Shown one piece after another: positions 1 through 26,985 of a stretch of DNA of 64,000 bases. Positions within the stretch are counted from its first letter, which is position 1. Each line of letters starts with the position of its first letter. The position numbers were made by a program, and so were the translations under genes. The stretch is from Engraulis encrasicolus. Taxonomy: Eukaryota > Chordata > Actinopteri > Clupeiformes > Engraulidae. The notes under the pieces were generated by a model, which saw nothing but the letters and a program-made list of their open reading frames with translations, did not search any database and had not been told where the DNA came from. Location of the stretch: NCBI RefSeq assembly GCF_034702125.1, contig NC_085857.1, forward strand, positions 53,185,546 through 53,249,545, read 5' to 3'.

Positions 1-1745
1 TCTTATTAAACTTTGCAGTCCGCACGAAGGATTGCACACCCCTGTCCGTGAAATAAATAAAGTAATGGTTATTAAAACAGTCCTACGTGGACCATGGACG
101 ATTGAAACGTCTTCCATGGAAAATCAAGGTCGCTCATTTAAATGAGGCAGCGCAAATCGATAGAACACCACTATCGAGTAGGCTACCGGTCGCTCATCTC
201 GACGAGGCAACATATCTCGACAGAACACCGGCTCCAATCTCGCTCACTCTGAACCCCCCACTCTCAGCGACACTCCAACCTGTGTCAAATACATGGACAC
301 TAGATCCACCCATCCCCCAGCTCTGCCTATGGTCTCCCCCCCACCATCCACAACTCTGCCATAGCACCCCCACTGATGGACACAGCAGGCCCACCAACCA
401 CCACTGCCTCTACCCCCCGCTCCAGCCCCTCACCTCTGCCTCTGGTAACAACTTACCCAGCACCACCCACCCCTCCCAAACGTCATTCGACCACACCCAT
501 CACTGACTATCACCTCTAAACAAGTCGGAGGGGTACTGAAAAAACTCAAATCCAAGGCAGCTGGCCCTGATGGTGTATTAGGAGGCATTAGCTGAGCCAG
601 GAGTGTGCAGGAAGGAAAGGTCCCAGCCATGTGGAAAACATCATGCCTGATACCCGTCCCAAAGAAAGCAGCCCTCACCTCACATCTAATGAAAACATTC
701 GAACGGGTGCCACCTCAAGCCCCAGGTACGCCACACACTGGATCCTCTGCAGTTTGCCTACCAAGAGAAAGTGGGAGTGGAGAATGCTATCCTGTATCTC
801 CTCCACAGGATACATTCTCACTTGGACAAGGGTGGCTGTGCTGTAAGAATCGTGTTTTTTGATTTCTCCAGCGCTTTCAACACTATTCAACCACTGCTGC
901 TGAGAGATAAACTGGTGCGGATGGGAGTGGAGCCAGGCCTGGTGACCTGGATCACTGACTACCTCACGGAGCGACCCCAGTTTGTAAGGATGGGTGACAT
1001 CACATCTGAGACAGTGGTGAGCAGCACAGGAGCGCCACAAGGAACGGTGCTTTCCCCCGTGCTGTTCACTCTGTATACAACAGACTTCAGCTACAACTCT
1101 GCGACATGCCACATGCAGAAGTTTTCAGACGACACTGCAATTGTGGGGTGTATCAGAGACGGTCAGGAGGAGGAGGAGCACAGGGGACTGGTCGACAACT
1201 TCGTGGGATGGTGTCAAAACAATCAGCTGCACCTGACACCACCAAAACCAAGGAAATGGTGGTTGATTTCAGGCGCTCCATCCCGCACCTGGTGCCTGTT
1301 TCTATTGGGGGAGAGAAGGTGGAGACTGTCAGCACTTACAAGTACCTAGGAGTGCACCTCGACAATAAACTGGACTGGTCCACAAACTCAGATGCACTCT
1401 ACAGGAAAGGCCAAAGCAGGCTCTATTTCCTCAGAAGGCTGAGGTCCTTCAATGTCTCCAGCCGACTTCTGCTTATGTTCTACCAGTCTGTCATGGCCAG
1501 CGTGCTCTTCTTTGCTGCGACGTGCTGGGGTGGAAGCATCAGGGAGAGAGATGCTGGACGCCTTGACAGACTGGTGAGGAAGGCGGGATCAGTGGTGGGC
1601 ATGGAGCTGGAGACACTTACCTCAATAACTGAGAGCAGAACACTGAGCAGACTAGACTCTATTATGGACAATCAGCATCACCCCCTTAACGTCACCTTCA
1701 CTAACCAACTGCCACAGCAGGACTGACAGACTAAGGAAGTCCTTT
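1..1745 (+). mobile_element. Decayed LINE (CR1/L2/Rex-like) with reverse transcriptase remnants
   Basis: Frames at 771-1349 and 1106-1726 read as one reverse transcriptase broken by a frameshift near 1230. Recognisable blocks are FFDFSSAFNTIQP (RT fingers), TGAPQGTVLSPVLFTLY, the catalytic-site region FSDDTAIV, and YKYLGVHLDNKLDW with the C-terminal FLRRLRSFNVSSRLLLMFYQSV. An upstream piece (about 500-700) reads VLKKLKSKAAGPDG and MWKTSCLIPVPKKA but has internal deletions and shifts. This block order and wording is typical of fish non-LTR retrotransposons of the CR1/L2/Rex group; the exact family is not resolved. The copy is dead. It probably lies in the last intron of gtpbp2 or between its last two exons. 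Confidence 0.85.
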
Positions 1746-1865
1746 TTCCCATGGGCAATTCAGCTGTTTAACAACACACAGAAGGGCACTAAATAGAACA
1801 TTATCATAGGGGACTGGACTGCCTGACATGCCAGAGCTGGCCCAGACCGGGAAACCTCTTGGTGT

Positions 1866-2179
<314 letters not shown>

Positions 2180-2255
2180 CTAATACACTTACCTGTACTT
2201 TACTGTGACATTGTGAGAATTTTCCACCCCTACCCCTATAACTATATCATAGATC

Positions 2256-2740
2256 CCTGTTACTCATTGCGCGGCTCGCGAGCGCCTGACTTGGAGGCTC
2301 GCAAGGTTATAGAAAAAATATTATAGCCCAACACAATCAACAGACCTGCATTTCAAATCTGCCATGCCTACGTACATATACAATGAACACGCATCACAGT
2401 CATCTGCATCACGCCAAGTAGGCAAGGCTATGGACACGTCTACATCAAGATCTCTTTTTCTCCACCTGGCTGACCCGGCACCCCATGCGTCATTGTTTAC
2501 TGACAAATTTGACTCGGGCTCGCGCAGCAAGCCACATTTCCCCTCCGAAGTGAGCCGCGAAAATCAATCACAGATCTTATTTTAAAATGCATTGGCTGTC
2601 ATTTTTATGGACGTTTGTTCACATTTTCATTGGTGTCTAAGTTTTGCATTATTTTAAAAATAGACGGCTTTACATTCTAAATGGCTGGGGGTCGTCTATC
2701 AGCAGAAAAAAGAGCGCCGAAACTTAACCTAATCCGTACA
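2256..2740. mobile_element. Fragment shared with the interior of the 50,193 hAT-like element
   Basis: The block from CCCTGTTACTCATTGCGC to CTTAACCTAAT matches 50972-51450 closely with few gaps. The second copy sits inside a complete element with terminal repeats and target duplication, so this one is best read as an internally derived fragment of the same family. No intact transposase frame is visible. Confidence 0.6.
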
Positions 2741-2962
2741 CCAAACACATCTCTGGTCCCCTTTTCATGACCAAGAGTGCTCTCCATTAGAGTTCAGTTG
2801 GAAAGTAAAAATTGTAAATTATTTGACATGAAATATGCTTATACGGACGGAAAACCGTCCAAACGAAAATCCAGTTGACGGAAATCCATCATAGCGACGG
2901 AGAACTTTAATCCATGACATACACACACACACACACCCACACACACACACACACACACACAC

Positions 2963-16235
<13,273 letters not shown>

Positions 16236-16793
16236 CGCAGTGTCTATGCAAAAAGATATCCAATAAACGGCATTTGGGAAATGATTTCACTTGATGCAGC
16301 AGGGAATGACAGAGTCTCGGTGGACCCTTGGGTCGGTATCAGCTGCATGGGTGAGGTGCATTCCCTCTTAGCGAGGGAAGCTAGCTAATGTTACATTTCT
16401 GTGATGGACTGACTGAAAGTGTCAACTTGTCTCCGTCGGATGAGGCAATGGTTCTGCAAGAGGAACGGTCGGCGAGTTGCTGCCTGCTGCTCTCTCACGC
16501 CCTCTAGTGCCATCTTCCACACAAACACAAACGCGCTCACGGAGTTGCTGTGCATGATTCCAAAATCCCGCGTCCTCTTTTCTCATAATTATGCTTGCGG
16601 GGTGTTGAATGGGGGAATATCACAAATATCATAATGTTAGATTAACACCCTTGTTTTGAAAAAAAAAAACATTGTTGGCTACTAAAGAATATTAAGTTAT
16701 ATAGCCTAGGCCTAGAATTTAAAACTGAAAGGCTACTGCAGTGCTAGTCTAATAACTGTAATTAATTGTAGGCCTAATCAACACATTCTCATT

Positions 16794-16795
<2 letters not shown>
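16236..16795. other. 5' flank of gtpbp2
   Basis: The start codon of gtpbp2 lies at the left edge and transcription runs left. No TATA box is evident. A purine/pyrimidine-balanced stretch to about 16520 holds CCCTCTAGTG; nothing coding is recognised on either strand. Confidence 0.4.
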
Positions 16796-16866
<71 letters not shown>

Positions 16867-16875
16867 ACACGCACA

Positions 16876-16955
<80 letters not shown>
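16796..16955. repeat. (CT)n then (CA)n compound microsatellite
   Basis: CT run 16796-16859, a GCGCGC hinge, then CA run to 16954. Confidence 0.95.
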
Positions 16956-16956
<1 letters not shown>

Positions 16957-17019
16957 TTCTTGTTCGATGGAGCCAAATAGCAATGTAGGCTATTACAACT
17001 GGGCTGGAAGAAGGCCTAA

Positions 17020-17393
17020 CAGTGTTTCTCAAACTTTTATGTCATTCCAAAGGAAGGGTATAATTTGCCTGCTCTCCCCCAGAAAAATGGCTACAAAAAT
17101 ACAAATGAAGAGGCCTAAATAAATAAATGAATGATCAACGTTCATTAAAGCCCAAATTTTGTTTATCAACTTATTCATCAAAATAATGTTTAGAACTTGT
17201 TCGGTTCATTTCATGTAGCCTATACTGTTCTTCAAAACATGTTTAATACAATTAGTGAACACATTGTTAGCAAATAGGTTAACTTTATGGCAAACCAGAA
17301 ATAAAAAGAAAAAATAAACCTTCTGATTTCATGCGGTCCCCTGCTATACCTCCGCACCCCACTAGAGGGCTGCCCATCCCACTTGAGAAACGG
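17020..17393. mobile_element. Short hAT-like element with AGGCCTA flanks
   Basis: Left end CAGTGTTTCTCAAAC; right end, reversed, CCGTTTCTCAAGTGG. The flanks AGGCCTAA (left) and AGGCCTAC (right) agree in seven of eight bases, which fits an 8-bp hAT target duplication. No transposase frame. Confidence 0.65.
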
Positions 17394-19075
17394 AGGCCTA
17401 CAGGCATTATTGTTGCAGGGCTGAATTATGGTAGGCTACGGGCAAGTGAGGCCGGGCGGTACCCAGGGGCCCATGGAATCCAGGGCCCCTCTAGCGTGCC
17501 CCACAAAGGTAAAGTGGTAACTACGCCAACACTGAGAAAAACACATTCAAGTATCAGTATTCGGTTGCAGCAAATTTGACACAGCAACATCTATAAGACA
17601 TATGGACCATCTGGCTTTGTCCCAAGAGAAAAAAGGCGTCATGAAGACCATTTTCAGTCTAAATTCATTTTTTGGCAAAATATGTAATTACTGCACTTTG
17701 CCTTTGTACGGCAGTATACTGTCAATGTATTGGTCAATTGTGATATCATTATGTCAGCTTACTCAGTTGTAGTGCGTAGAGAACAGAAAGGAAAAGGGGA
17801 TAGGGAGGTGTGTGTGGGGAGTGTTTCCCATGCATTAGGCATAGACCACATAGTATCAAGCATCACAAATAGATCAACAGCCAGACATGCATTGGAGGTA
17901 TATGTAACCTGACGTATTACTGCGCACTGTCTGCGTCCCCCTCGGGGGCACAAACTCTCCACCACGTCTATGGGAGTCACAGTACGATATCGCTGGACTA
18001 AAAGACCAGTCCCCCAGCCCAATGGCATCGACACTGTATGAGGCTCACGGAGGGAGGTTTACGAACGTTCCATGCCAGCTCTGCTAGTTGACCTCCGTTG
18101 CATATACACTTACACACAACCAAATTATATACAGTTTGTACATCAAACTAGCACTCCCTCAACTTTCTTGCCTGTAGCAGCACATAATAGGCTTCTACTT
18201 TGCCTGTGGGAAACACTGGTGAAACATAGTTAATATAATAATAATTGCGTTTGTCTTGAAGATCTTTAATATTCTGCTCTCGTGTTACCAGTGTTTCTTC
18301 TTTTGTCTTTTTTTTTTAATTGTTTTAGGTGCAAATCCTGGCAAGAGGGTGACCACATGAGCACAGTAAAAAAATAAATAAATAAATATGACATACTGTA
18401 TTTGAAAAGGTGAAATATTACGATTGCCTATCTACTGTGATGCTTTAGAGCTGGGAACATCTCGAAGGCTGTTTACGATATTAGGCCCCCGATATCATTT
18501 TTAATGTTATGCAGCTTCACATGAAATATGACATGTTTTGCAAAGAAATCTTAGAAATTACTCCTGCTATACAATCAGGTTTAGTTCAAGGGACCTAGAC
18601 AAGGTGGGGTCTGTTGTAAAGGTGGTCACCTACAGTATAGGCCTAAAGGACAGGGGTCCTGGTTTGTGTTCAAAGTACAGCCCTTGGAGGACTTTCCACA
18701 GCCCTTGGAGGATTTTTAAGTGTCCTTTCGAGTAAAAAAAAAAAGGTTCCCCACCCCTGCTTTAACGTCAGCTAACTTCAGTGTGCCTTCATCTGATGCA
18801 GTCCTGAAAGTGAATGTAGACATGTACTGTTTGTAAGGGGTTTTAAAAACCTTTAGTAAACCCACTGGGTAGTTCTGTGGGGTACTCCTAGGGTTAGGAG
18901 GCATGGGACAACAAGCTTATCAAGTTTGTTTGATGGTTTGTGCTCTGTTGTCTGGCTTTGTATCCTGTCACCCCCGTCCTTGGACTGATATATTGGACTG
19001 AGAAAGAGGGTTTCATTGGCCTTCGGAAGAAAAATAGGCCCAAAGCGTCACCAGTTCTCCCCTAATACTTAACAG
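17394..19075. other. Intergenic DNA without recognised genes
   Basis: Short frames only. AGGTTCCCCACCCCTGC at about 18746-18762 resembles the outer end of Charlie-like hAT elements; the other end is not clear. Confidence 0.45.
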
Positions 19076-19080
19076 TGACG

Positions 19081-19395
19081 TCCCATTTTTGGAAATAAGC
19101 TTATTTTACACCTCCCCTCGAGTTAAATAATAAGCTCTTACCTTTCTCCTGTACTTCCAATTGTTTTCCAGTTATGGCAGTGCACATTTTACCTCCAAGC
19201 TAACAGTTAACATTGAGTCCTATGAGACCAGTTAGCCGTGAGCTGGTCTCATAGGACTCAATGTTAACTGCTAGCATGGAGGCAAAATTTGCACTGCCAT
19301 AGCCAGAGAACGGTTGAAAGTACAGGTAACGGTAAAACCCTATTATTTAACTCAAGGGGAGGTGTAAAATAAGCTTATTTCCAAAAATGGGACAG
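19081..19395. mobile_element. Foldback (near-palindromic) element
   Basis: CCCATTTTTGGAAATAAGC at the left and its reverse complement at the right enclose arms of about 140-150 bp around a centre near 19235 (GACCAGTTAGCCGTGAGCTGGTC region). Large parts of the arms, such as GAGTCCTATGAGACCAG, are exact. No clear target duplication. Confidence 0.75.
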
Positions 19396-20170
19396 TATCA
19401 CTATAACAGTGAGTGAGTGGGATGAGGAGAGCCTATTGTATTACACCAGACAGGACCACCTGCACTGTGTATTACCAAAAAGCTGTATCTTTGGTCTCAT
19501 CTGACCAAAGCACCAGGGAAACTCCCATTGTTATAGTTACACAGCGCAGACAACGGCATGAGCTCCAACGGTCAGTGCCCTATTGGGATATAAGCTTATA
19601 AAGTAATGATAATGGGTTCAGAGATGGAATAGACAATTATAATGCAGTTCTTAGTTAATGAGAATATTGTTCAGTGAACGTGTGTTTATTTTGGTGTACA
19701 GTACATTCATTATTCAATTAATTATTTTGTCTTACCACTTTTTCTTCCAACTTACCACAGAATTCCCTTGCACATCGTCACGGCCCCCCAGGGGTCCCCG
19801 GCGTCCACTTTGAAAACCACTGTTCTAGACATCTAAATCTAGGACTGGACTGACTGATAGTCTGACATCAGGGTACTATCACTGTGGGCCAGCAATTGTC
19901 AGTGGTGATTTTTTTAGGGCACAGCAACATAGCATCATGAAAGTAAGTAAGATAACGCGCCGATTCGAACAGTGTATCGCATTTGTGCACGACGACTTTA
20001 CATGTTGACTGGTGCTCCGCAACGCCCTGTCACCACTTACGTTTAGGCATGGCTTTGGTCAGGGCCCAATTTCGCTCAGAATTTGCCATTTCCCTGCTTT
20101 CCATGGCTTGTTTCGCTGTTCTTGGTAAAAGTAAAGCAGCAGAAACATTGCTTTACTGACAGGTTAGGTT
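19396..20170. other. Intergenic DNA, nothing recognised
   Basis: No conserved frame, RNA gene or transposon pair of ends is seen. ACCCCTGGGGG-like sequence at 19785-19800 may be a hAT end remnant. Confidence 0.4.
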
Positions 20171-21490
20171 AGGCATGGTTTTGGTCAGGCCACAGCAGAT
20201 CATTTTCGAGTTTAGCGAAATGTGCCTGTCTGTTTCTTCTCTCTGTGTCCTGTCTGTCCTCTTCTCTGTCAGCCTGTCTGCTGCTCACAGGCTCACAGGA
20301 AGACACCCCCCCCCCCTCCTCTGGCATTTCTTTAAGTCAAGACGACAAAGCCATTAGTCGAATGTGAGCTATGCTCGCCCTAAAAGCCAAAAAGCTTCAG
20401 TATCATCTCAACGAGGCCGGCTTTAGTGGCATGAGGCCTAATACCATTGAGAGGACGGCCAGGCCAAAATCATCAACAGTCCACCAAGGAAAAGGCCCTT
20501 ATGTCATATGACCAATCCAGCCACGATGCTTGCTGAATGTCTCAGAGATTTTCTGACCCGCAAGGCTACTATTTGTTGCAATCCTTTGGAAGCGTTGGAG
20601 ATATATTGATGTCTCCTGGCATCCTATTTTCTGGCCTAGGCCAGCAATACACTGACAATGTATCAATTGACAATTTCCAATTAGTTCGTTGCAAATTAAT
20701 ATTTAAGTCATTGCAATTAATATTGAAGTCATTGCTAATGGTCAGAGCAAAATAAGAGCTCAGCGTTTCATGTGTGTGACACCAATGAGTGACACATGTT
20801 GCTGCTCCACCACAATAACGGTGAACTAGTTGCTGCTGCTCCACCGCGCTAACGCTGAACTAGATGTGGTTTGGCCTACAGAGATGATGGACAATAACGG
20901 TGAACTAGATGTGGTTTTGCCTACAGAGAAGATGGACAATAACGGTGAACTAGGTGTGGTTTGGCCTACAGAGCAGATGGACACAAATGGCAAGACCACT
21001 GAAACATTTGCCCCATGACCACTGAAATGTTTGAAAAAGTATCCTATTCAGGAGGCTAAGGCGTACCTGGCACAATGGAGTTTTTATTTTTATCCACATG
21101 TAGTGTAAATAGTGTAAACCAGTAAAGAGTATATGCCTAGGGCATTGGTGGGAGGTCTTTTAACCACCTGCCTGGTCTGTCTGTCTGCCTGCCTATCTGT
21201 CTGTCTGTCTGTCTGCCTGCCTGCCTGTCTCCCTCTCTATATGTGTGTGTCGTTTTGTTTGTCTGCATTCCCTCCTTTCTGTCTGTCTGTCTGTCCTCCT
21301 CTTTATCTGTCCCTCCTATCTGTCCAACTGTCTGTCTAGCTGTCTGTCTGTCTGCCTGTCTATATGTCTGTCTGTGTCGTTCTGTCTGTCCGTCTGTCTG
21401 TCTGTCTGTCTGTCTGCCTGCCTGTCGTTCTGTCTGTCTTTCTGTCTCTCCTCATTATGTGTCTGTCTTTACGTCTTTTCGATAAACTAA
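20170..21490. repeat. Compound repeat unit, copy 1
   Basis: Holds a CTGTCT-rich tract, CATGAGGCCTAATACCATTGAG, GGCCAAAATCATCAAC, then three tandem units of about 60 bp (GGTGAACTAGATGTGGTTT at about 20820-20990) and a CTGT array at 21175-21480. The same ordered pieces recur at about 22990-23870 and 24130-24790. Confidence 0.7.
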
Positions 21491-22580
21491 GTCCCACAAA
21501 ACCAAAGTCGAGAAGTACTTACTGCAAAAGCCAGACAGCAAACCGCGAAGTTGATCAACTGAGGAGATGCGTCAGGTTGTCTCTGGGACTCCTCTTGAGC
21601 TCTGGACTGGTCGTCTTTTATGCTCCTAGGTATGGGGCATCTTGTACACCTGACCAATCCCTGTCCTTTGTCCACCTGGATTGACCACCTCTCGGCCAAT
21701 CAAATATCAGATGACGTTATGAGATGTCGGGGAAATTTTACAATCCTGGATTTATTGACGGGAGTTTTCCATAAAGAATAATCTTTAAAGGGCCTTTTGG
21801 GTTTTTAATTAGTTTTGAACAGTGACATCATGTGCTCTCCAGAGGCGATTCTAGGTTCAGATTGGGCCCCAAGCGAAAGTGCAAAAGAATGAACATTTGC
21901 ACCAAAATCACCACTACTGTAGTACAGTATGGGCTGTTATTCATTGTCTAGGAGCTTGGGGGCCCCAAGCGGCTGCTGGTCTTGCCTGGTGGCTAGATAC
22001 GCCTCTGGTGCTTAAATCATTTTCTTCATTAAAACTGGGAGCTGGTATCAGACCTGTCACCTAGACTTCGTTATCTATAACTTATGTCCAGACCTAACGA
22101 AGTTGCAATATGTACCTTACGTTTGATCCTACATGGACAGGGAAACTCCCGTTTTGTTCTTTTGGAGCCACCGTAGCCCCTTCTCCTAACGCGGGCACAC
22201 GGATGCACCCAAGCAAGGCAGTTTCGGTATAACAACATCTGTTGCTAGCTGATACCTTATGGCACGGTAGGACCATAGGCCACTATCAAAAGCAGTTTTT
22301 AATTGCCAAAGTCGTATTTCTATAGCTGTCAGCCTTCGGAACATACTTCCGCGCCCCTGGTCTCTCACTACAGTGGGAACTTCCCAGCGACGGTCTGGCC
22401 TCACTTGGACTTTCATTCAGTCACATTGTATGTGGTGAGGGACTCTCTATTATTGGTCATATGGTCATATCTAGGGATAACCACCTTTATCTTTTTTCAT
22501 AAATAGAGTTTTAATAAGAACCAATTTAACGCTAACCTAATGTACTAATTCATATGTTTTTCTTCTCCTTACTTTAAGGC
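21491..22580. other. Intergenic DNA without recognised genes
   Basis: Short frames only; GGGCCCCAAGCG at about 21870 and GGCCCCAAGCGGC at about 21961 suggest ends of an old hAT-like insertion, not resolved. Confidence 0.4.
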
Positions 22581-22989
22581 ATAGGCATGTAAGTTAAGAC
22601 ACACACACACACACACACATGCTGACATACAAGCCTGCCCGTCAAAGCAGTGATGTACACCTGCATTTGGCAGACTGCCCAGATTTGGCCTCTGTCAGGT
22701 GCAGCTACTAACACACACACTTTCTTCCTTTCCTCTCTAAGTTCTGCTCTAGTCATAGTGACCCAAGAAAAGACCAGGCCCTGGCACTTGGCAAACTGCC
22801 CAGACTTTGTTCTTCTGTCTGGCGTAGCTGCCCTCACTAACACACACACTCCAGTTTCTGTGTCTCTGTTCAACATAAGAGAATTAAGATATTTAAAAGT
22901 AAGAACTGAAACATGCAAATATAATAGAAATAAAAGTATATAAAAGTAATAATAGTAATATCAGTATAATGCAAGTAGTATAATATACG

Positions 22990-23859
<870 letters not shown>

Positions 23860-23870
<11 letters not shown>

Positions 23871-24125
23871 AGGGTGAGTGAGAAGATAGCTGTAAGGAGA
23901 ATGAGACTCGCAGGACATTGCCAAAGGCACCCAGAACTGCCAGCCAGCAAACTGGTGCTATGGGAACCATCACATGGGTGCCAGTTAAATTGACGTCCCA
24001 CACTAATATTTGTGGACATACTCAAGAAGGACGCCGGAGCCCAGAGTACCAGCGAACTGAAAAGATGTATGGAGAATCGGGATGACTGGAAGCAACGATG
24101 AAAGGCTCGTCTGAGGACGACCTAG
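23860..24125 (+). mobile_element. C-terminal fragment of a third LINE ORF2
   Basis: Reads RVSEKIAVRRMRLAGHC, then RHPELPASKLVLWEPSHG, a stop or shift, then FVDILKKDAG and MENRDDW. This RxxxGHxxRxxE...W(E/D)P pattern followed by VD.L.KD is the usual C-terminal tail of a vertebrate non-LTR retrotransposon; only this tail is present. Confidence 0.7.
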
Positions 24126-24129
24126 AGAG

Positions 24130-24362
24130 AGAGAGAGAGTGTATCCTCTCTATATGTCTGTATGTCTGTCCCTCCTCTCTGTGTCTGTCTGTCTCTGTCT
24201 TTCTGTCTATCTATTTCTGTTTGTCTGTCTGTCAGTTTCTTCTCTCTAAGCGTCTGTCTGTCTAACGTCTGACTCCTCTGTCTACCTGTCCTCTTGTCTG
24301 TCCGCCTGATCACAGGATGTTGGGAAGAGCCAACACACACACACATTCTCTCTCTTTCTCTC

Positions 24363-24461
<99 letters not shown>

Positions 24462-24800
24462 TGGCATTTTTAAGTCAAGCCCTAACAGCCAACATGCATT
24501 ATTATCATCTGACTACTCAAAGAGGCCTGCTGTAGCAGCATGAGGCCTGATACTATTGAGGGCTAGGCCAAAATCAACAACAGTCAAACAGGATCCAAGC
24601 ACTTTGCCCCCAAAATTGGGGCCTCTTAAATTGAGATTGACTAATATACGTCATGAAAAAAATATTGAATTATATTACCACCACACTAACGGTGAACTAG
24701 ATGTGGTTTGGCCTACAGAGAAGATGGACACTAGCGGTGAACTAGTTGTGGTTTGGACTAGAGAGAAGAGGGACACGAATGCCATGACCACTGAAACTGT
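24130..24800. repeat. Compound repeat unit, copy 3, with long (CT)n
   Basis: CTGTCT array 24150-24300, CT run 24348-24458, ACCTGGCATTTTTAAGTCAAG, CATGAGGCCTGATACTATTGAG, GGCCAAAATCAACAAC, then two GGTGAACTAG-TGTGGTTTGG units at 24688-24770. Confidence 0.7.
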
Positions 24801-25020
24801 TTGCCCCAGTTGGAAATCCCCCCATCTCTATCTGTGTCACGACAGCCTTAACAATAACAACAACAATAATAACATAAATGAAATGTAAACTTTGTACAAA
24901 TGGACCTTTGTGGTTTGAAAGCAAATGAATCAAACCTAGAACAGTATATGTACTGCATGTTCATGTGTCTGCAGTCCAAAAAGAGAGATGGTATATATGT
25001 GTCCCAAATATCAGCAACCT

Positions 25021-25386
25021 TTAAAGGGACACTGTGTGAGATTTTTAGTTGTTTATTTCCAGAATTCATGCTGCCCATTCACTAATGTTACCTTTTCATG
25101 AATACTTACCACCATCACCAAATTCTAAGTATTCACTATGACTGGAAAAATTGCACTTTTCATACATGAAAAGGGTGATCTTCTCCATGGACCGCCATTT
25201 TGAATTTGCAAAAATAGCCGTTTTTAGCTGCAAACATGACTGTACTTGGACCACACTAAAAAGTATTTTTTTATTACTTAGTAAACTTTCATGTAAAGAT
25301 CAAATTTGGCAATAGGCAGCCCAGTTTCAATGAGCAGCATAGTTGCAGTACCCTTTTTGACCATTTCCTGCACAGTGTCCCTTTAA
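25021..25386 (+). mobile_element. MITE B copy 2 (TTAA-flanked)
   Basis: TTAA at 25021-25024 and 25383-25386; ends TTAAAGGGACACTGTG and its reverse complement. Homologous along its length to 39498-39865 and, reversed, 10485-10851. Confidence 0.85.
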
Positions 25387-25469
25387 GTCAGTCAGCTAAT
25401 CTAGCCAGCTCTAAGAGCATGGGCCCTGCTGATCCTTGTCTGCCTTCTCGTGTAGGCCTAAAAGAGAAA

Positions 25470-25612
25470 ACTAAAACCAGGGAATCTTTCTCATCTTGAA
25501 ACTAAAACCACAGAATCTTTCTCATCTTGAAATTAAAACCAGGGAATCTTTCTCATCTTGAAATTGAAATCAGAGAATCTTTCTCATCTTGAAATTAAAG
25601 CTAGAGAATTCC
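25470..25612. repeat. 31-bp minisatellite, about 4.5 copies
   Basis: Unit AATCTTTCTCATCTTGAAA plus a variable TTAAAACCAGGG part, repeated with a few differences per copy. Confidence 0.85.
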
Positions 25613-25827
25613 CCTCATCATCAAGCCTGCCTATAATGGCACTCTTTAATGTCAGATCACTCACTATGAGTGTACGTAAATGACATTATAACATCCCTAA
25701 AATTGAACTGCATGTAGACAGACAAAGACAAGACAAAGAATGCGGAGACAGAAAGACAGACAGAACATCAGAAATAAAGACAAACAGACAGACAGGCTAC
25801 TGGGCTAACAGGCTACATGCAACATGC

Positions 25828-25935
25828 CTTTAATGACGGTTAGGGATAGGAATTGTTTTGGCTTTGGCATAGTTGGCAGAACATGCCTATAATGACGGTT
25901 AGGGTTAGGAATTGCTTTGGTTTGGGCATAGTACA
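25828..25935. repeat. Two tandem copies of a 55-bp unit
   Basis: AATGACGGTTAGGGATAGG and AATGACGGTTAGGGTTAGG, each followed by AATTGYTTTGG and GGCATAGT. Confidence 0.8.
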
Positions 25936-26013
25936 TGTGCGGTCGGACTAATGTGCTGTTGGAACAATGGGATATAACCCACACATGCACATGCATGCAC
26001 GCATGTGCACACA

Positions 26014-26128
<115 letters not shown>

Positions 26129-26152
26129 ACTCCCACAGCATGTAGGCCTACC

Positions 26153-26497
26153 CAGAGCCGTCTAATAGGAGAATTGTCAACCCGGGGACCAGGAAGTCGG
26201 TTGGTGATGTGATTCACATAGATTCAAATATTTCTAAACGGCAACTTTCTGTCCGAAACACAGAACCATTACATACCAAACAAAGATGAAGTACAAATAA
26301 ATTACATTTATCTTTACCACATTTTCTGTGTTCTACGGCCACCTCACAGAACTAAGTAACTACTTCTAGGAACTAAAGTCAATGGTGATTTACATGTAAA
26401 ACGCTCTGCGAGGCTCCATGAGAGCCGCCATTGCTGTGGAAAGATTGGACCATTGAGGTCTATGGGAGTGACGCAACTCTCTTATTAGACGGCTCTG
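26153..26497. mobile_element. hAT-type MITE with perfect 8-bp target duplication
   Basis: Left end CAGAGCCGTCTAATA and the same sequence reversed at the right end. GGCCTACC flanks both ends exactly (26145-26152 and 26498-26505). Eight-bp duplication plus CAGAG end is the hAT pattern. No coding capacity. Confidence 0.85.
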
Positions 26498-26520
26498 GGC
26501 CTACCTTGCTGGCGTTTCTC

Positions 26521-26824
26521 TGAGTGTGTTACAATATGCGACCTTTCCTCCTCCACTTGTGCTTGTTTCCTCGTACCAGGAAGTATGTCATGATGACATC
26601 ACTGACAACAGCATTATATTTCAATATCATACAAAAGCTCAATAAAGTCTTTTTCTCACTTGCAATTAGGATGGTGAACGAAAAACAGTCCCTCAAAAGT
26701 TGTTGTGGCTAGGCTGACAGCTAGGAAACTTTATCGTTTTCTCCACGGAGGAGGTCCCAGGAGGCGGGGCGAGGCCACAAGCACAAGTGGAGGGAGCAAG
26801 GTTGCATATTGTAACGCACTCTCT
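26521..26824. mobile_element. MITE C copy 1 with CAATATGCGACCTT ends
   Basis: Inverted ends of about 35 bp: ACAATATGCGACCTTTCCTCC at left, and the reverse complement of GGAGGGAGCAAGGTTGCATATTGTAAC at right. A second, shorter copy lies at 33803-34070. It ends just before the putative NLR-A first exon. Confidence 0.75.
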
Positions 26825-26826
26825 GT

Positions 26827-26985
26827 AGTCACTTCCTGTCACAGAGACAAGCTTCTCAGACTCATCGCGCTCAGGAGCCACCAAGTGTAAGTTGGTGGAA
26901 GGAAACAGCAGCGTTCACTCAGCCTCGGAACTTGGACGACAACACAACAGCCCTCTCAAGAGCTTGGTGACTCTTTCATTTCAGG
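26827..26985 (+). other. Candidate non-coding first exon of NLR-A
   Basis: This block is strongly conserved with 53590-53747 upstream of NLR-B, including AGCCTCGGAACTTGGAC and CCCTCTCAAGAGCTTG, and ends in CAGG|GTGAGT, a good donor (copy B has CAGG|GTAAAT). Its place upstream of both paralogues suggests a 5' UTR exon plus promoter-proximal sequence. The transcription start is not determined; the left edge given is that of the conserved block. Confidence 0.5.

Noticed and set aside
25470..25612. Possible CRISPR-like array of spaced repeats
   Set aside because: Units are directly adjacent with no unique spacers, in a vertebrate genome; it is an ordinary minisatellite.
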